From assembly GCA_039933315.1 (NCBI GenBank), contig JBDTOI010000201.1, positions 1-7,187 of the forward strand: a stretch of 7,187 bases of DNA. The letters are read 5' to 3'. The DNA is from DASXRU01 sp039933315 (lineage in GTDB: Bacteria; Acidobacteriota; Blastocatellia; Pyrinomonadales; Pyrinomonadaceae). Both the position numbers and the translations under genes were made by a program. Under the pieces are notes generated by a model, which was given only the letters and a program-made list of their open reading frames with translations, had not been told where the DNA came from and made no database searches. Positions 5,856-7,187 of the stretch are shown here, in pieces (within the stretch, counting starts at the first letter, position 1; each line of letters opens with the position of its first letter).

Positions 5856-5874
5856 CATTCTGTCTACCAGAATG
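5856..5874 (+). promoter_or_regulatory. Inverted repeat overlapping the permease start codon
   Basis: CATTCTG (5856-5862) pairs perfectly with CAGAATG (5868-5874) around TCTAC; the last three bases of the right arm are the ATG start. In mRNA this would place the start codon in a stem. As DNA it could be an operator. No Shine-Dalgarno is seen in front of the ATG. Which role applies, if any, is inference. Confidence 0.45.
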
Positions 5875-7187
5875 AAAACTGAACCGGAAGACATTCAGAA
5901 AGACGACGAACGACCGCACCTGTTGCGGCGCTTTGGCCTGCTGGAGGCCACCGCGCTCAACATGACGAACATGATCGGCATCGGGCCGTTCATCACCATC
6001 CCTTTGCTCTTGTCGACTCTGGGCGGTCCACAAGCGATGCTCGGATGGCTGGTGGCCCTGATCATCACGATTTCCGATGGGATGATTTGGAGCGAACTGG
6101 GCGCTGCCATGCCTGGTTCAGGTGGCACATACGTTTACCTGCGCGAAGCATACGGGCGGGAAACGTTCGGTCGCTTAATGGGGTTCCTCTTTATCTGGCA
6201 GTTTATCCTGAGTGGCCCCCTGGAGATTGCTTCCGGCTACATTGGCTTTGCACAGTATCTCGGTTACATCTGGAAGGACATCGACCGGACGCAATCGGTG
6301 GTCGTAATCGTTGTTCTCGGTCTGTTGAATATCGCGCTGCTTTACCGAAAAATCACCTTCATCGGCAAGCTCACCGTAAGCCTCTGGGTGGGAACCATTC
6401 TGACTACTTTTGCCGTGATATTCACCGGCGCGCGGCACTTCAATCCCAGCCTCGCCTTCGACTTTCCCCCAGGAGCGTTCAACTTTTCGCTCGGCTTTTT
6501 CTTTGGGCTGGGCGCGGCCACACGCATCGGCATCTTCGATTATCTCGGCTACTACGACATCTGTTACATCGGTGATGAGGTCCGCCAACCGGGCCGCACC
6601 ATCCCGCGCTCGATCATCATCAGCGTAATCGCAGTCGCGCTGATTTACATCGCCATCAACTTTTCGATCATTGGCGTGGTGCCCTGGCGTGAACTAGTCC
6701 CTGCCGATAAGCACCCGGCATCTAGTTTTGTCGTTTCGATTTTTATGGAGAGGATTTATGGCGCACGAGTAGCGACGTTATTTACGGCAATGGTCCTGTG
6801 GACTGCCTTCGGTTCTGTCTTCGCACTGCTCCTGGGTTACTCACGCGTACCTTACGCAGCGGCGATCGACGGGTATTTCTTCAAAGTTTTTGGGCGCCTG
6901 CATCCGAAGAAAAACTTTCCCTATGTTTCGCTGGTCGTCATCGGAATCATCTCGATCATCTGCAGTTTCTTTACGTTGGGTATGGTCATTGACGCGCTGA
7001 TTACCACCAGGATCCTGATTCAGTTCATCGGCCAGATTCTCGCAGTTTCACTGTTGCGGAGAAACGAGCCGGGGCTGAAACGTCCTTATCGTATCTGGCT
7101 CTATCCGGTCCCTAATCTGCTGGCGCTCATGGGTTGGGTGTTTGTGTTTGCGACGACCGACTGGCCAATCATTGTTTTCGGGTTAGG
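5872..7187 (+). CDS. APC-superfamily amino acid permease, 3' end cut by the window
   Basis: An open frame of 438 full codons with no stop before the right edge; APC permeases are usually about 450-520 residues, so most of the protein is present. It is an inner-membrane carrier for amino acids or related amines, probably driven by an ion gradient. Family marks seen: a glycine-broken first helix (MTNMIGIGPFITIP, 31-44), PGSGGTYVYLREAYG (81-95) after helix 2, GDEVRQPGRTIPRSII (234-249) before helix 7, and SRVPYAAAIDG (324-334) in the cytoplasmic loop after helix 8. About eleven hydrophobic segments are visible, roughly at 24-50, 53-75, 101-130, 141-158, 160-186, 203-225, 245-271, 297-322, 350-369, 371-396 and 405-428. 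ATG 5872 is preferred because it gives a normal short polar N-terminus; ATG 5827 is in frame 15 codons upstream but adds an odd segment. Neither has a good ribosome site. Substrate is unknown. Confidence 0.87.
   Translation, partial: MKTEPEDIQKDDERPHLLRRFGLLEATALNMTNMIGIGPFITIPLLLSTLGGPQAMLGWLVALIITISDGMIWSELGAAMPGSGGTYVYLREAYGRETFGRLMGFLFIWQFILSGPLEIASGYIGFAQYLGYIWKDIDRTQSVVVIVVLGLLNIALLYRKITFIGKLTVSLWVGTILTTFAVIFTGARHFNPSLAFDFPPGAFNFSLGFFFGLGAATRIGIFDYLGYYDICYIGDEVRQPGRTIPRSIIISVIAVALIYIAINFSIIGVVPWRELVPADKHPASSFVVSIFMERIYGARVATLFTAMVLWTAFGSVFALLLGYSRVPYAAAIDGYFFKVFGRLHPKKNFPYVSLVVIGIISIICSFFTLGMVIDALITTRILIQFIGQILAVSLLRRNEPGLKRPYRIWLYPVPNLLALMGWVFVFATTDWPIIVFGL

Noticed and set aside
6045..6575. 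Plus-strand open frame of 176 codons
   Set aside because: It overlaps in another frame the permease reading that runs from 5872 to the edge, which carries clear APC motifs and transmembrane segments.

Overview
This window looks like chromosomal sequence from a moderately GC-rich, Gram-negative-type soil or environmental bacterium. My best guess is Acidobacteriota, perhaps Blastocatellia/Pyrinomonadales-like. The basis is the secreted amidohydrolase and APC permease protein styles and the gaps filled with short palindromes of the CCCGGAGGG and CCGGTGGTC kind. The assignment rests on memory and protein style, not on a search.

Layout, all on the + strand: a 5' gap with a palindrome and a possible gene edge (1-164); a secreted heparinase II/III-fold protein (165-2555); a 47-base gap with one GC-rich hairpin; a secreted metal-dependent amidohydrolase (2603-3934); a 280-base block of nine small hairpins arranged in mirror order (3931-4210); a secreted right-handed beta-helix protein starting at ATG 4217 (4217-5767); a 104-base gap with two hairpins, the second overlapping a start codon; and an APC-superfamily amino acid permease that starts at 5872 and runs off the right edge without a stop.

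The first three proteins each carry a Sec signal peptide, so they probably act in the periplasm or outside the cell. A heparinase-fold lyase candidate and a beta-helix protein in the same neighbourhood suggest breakdown of an acidic polysaccharide or glycoconjugate. There are no SusC/SusD-like genes, sulfatases or sugar kinases here, so a dedicated polysaccharide locus is not shown. The amidohydrolase and the amino acid permease could equally serve peptide or amino acid scavenging. Repeat-filled gaps between the genes argue against one tight operon.

The most unusual structure is the intergenic repeat block at 3931-4210. Its ends are 26-base imperfect inverted repeats, and inside them hairpin types occur in the order A-B-C-D-E-C'-B'-F-A', with primed copies in reverse orientation. 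Paired arms differ between copies by compensating changes. The left end contains the stop codon of the amidohydrolase gene and the right end stops six bases before the start codon of the beta-helix gene. It resembles a REP/BIME-type non-autonomous palindromic element.
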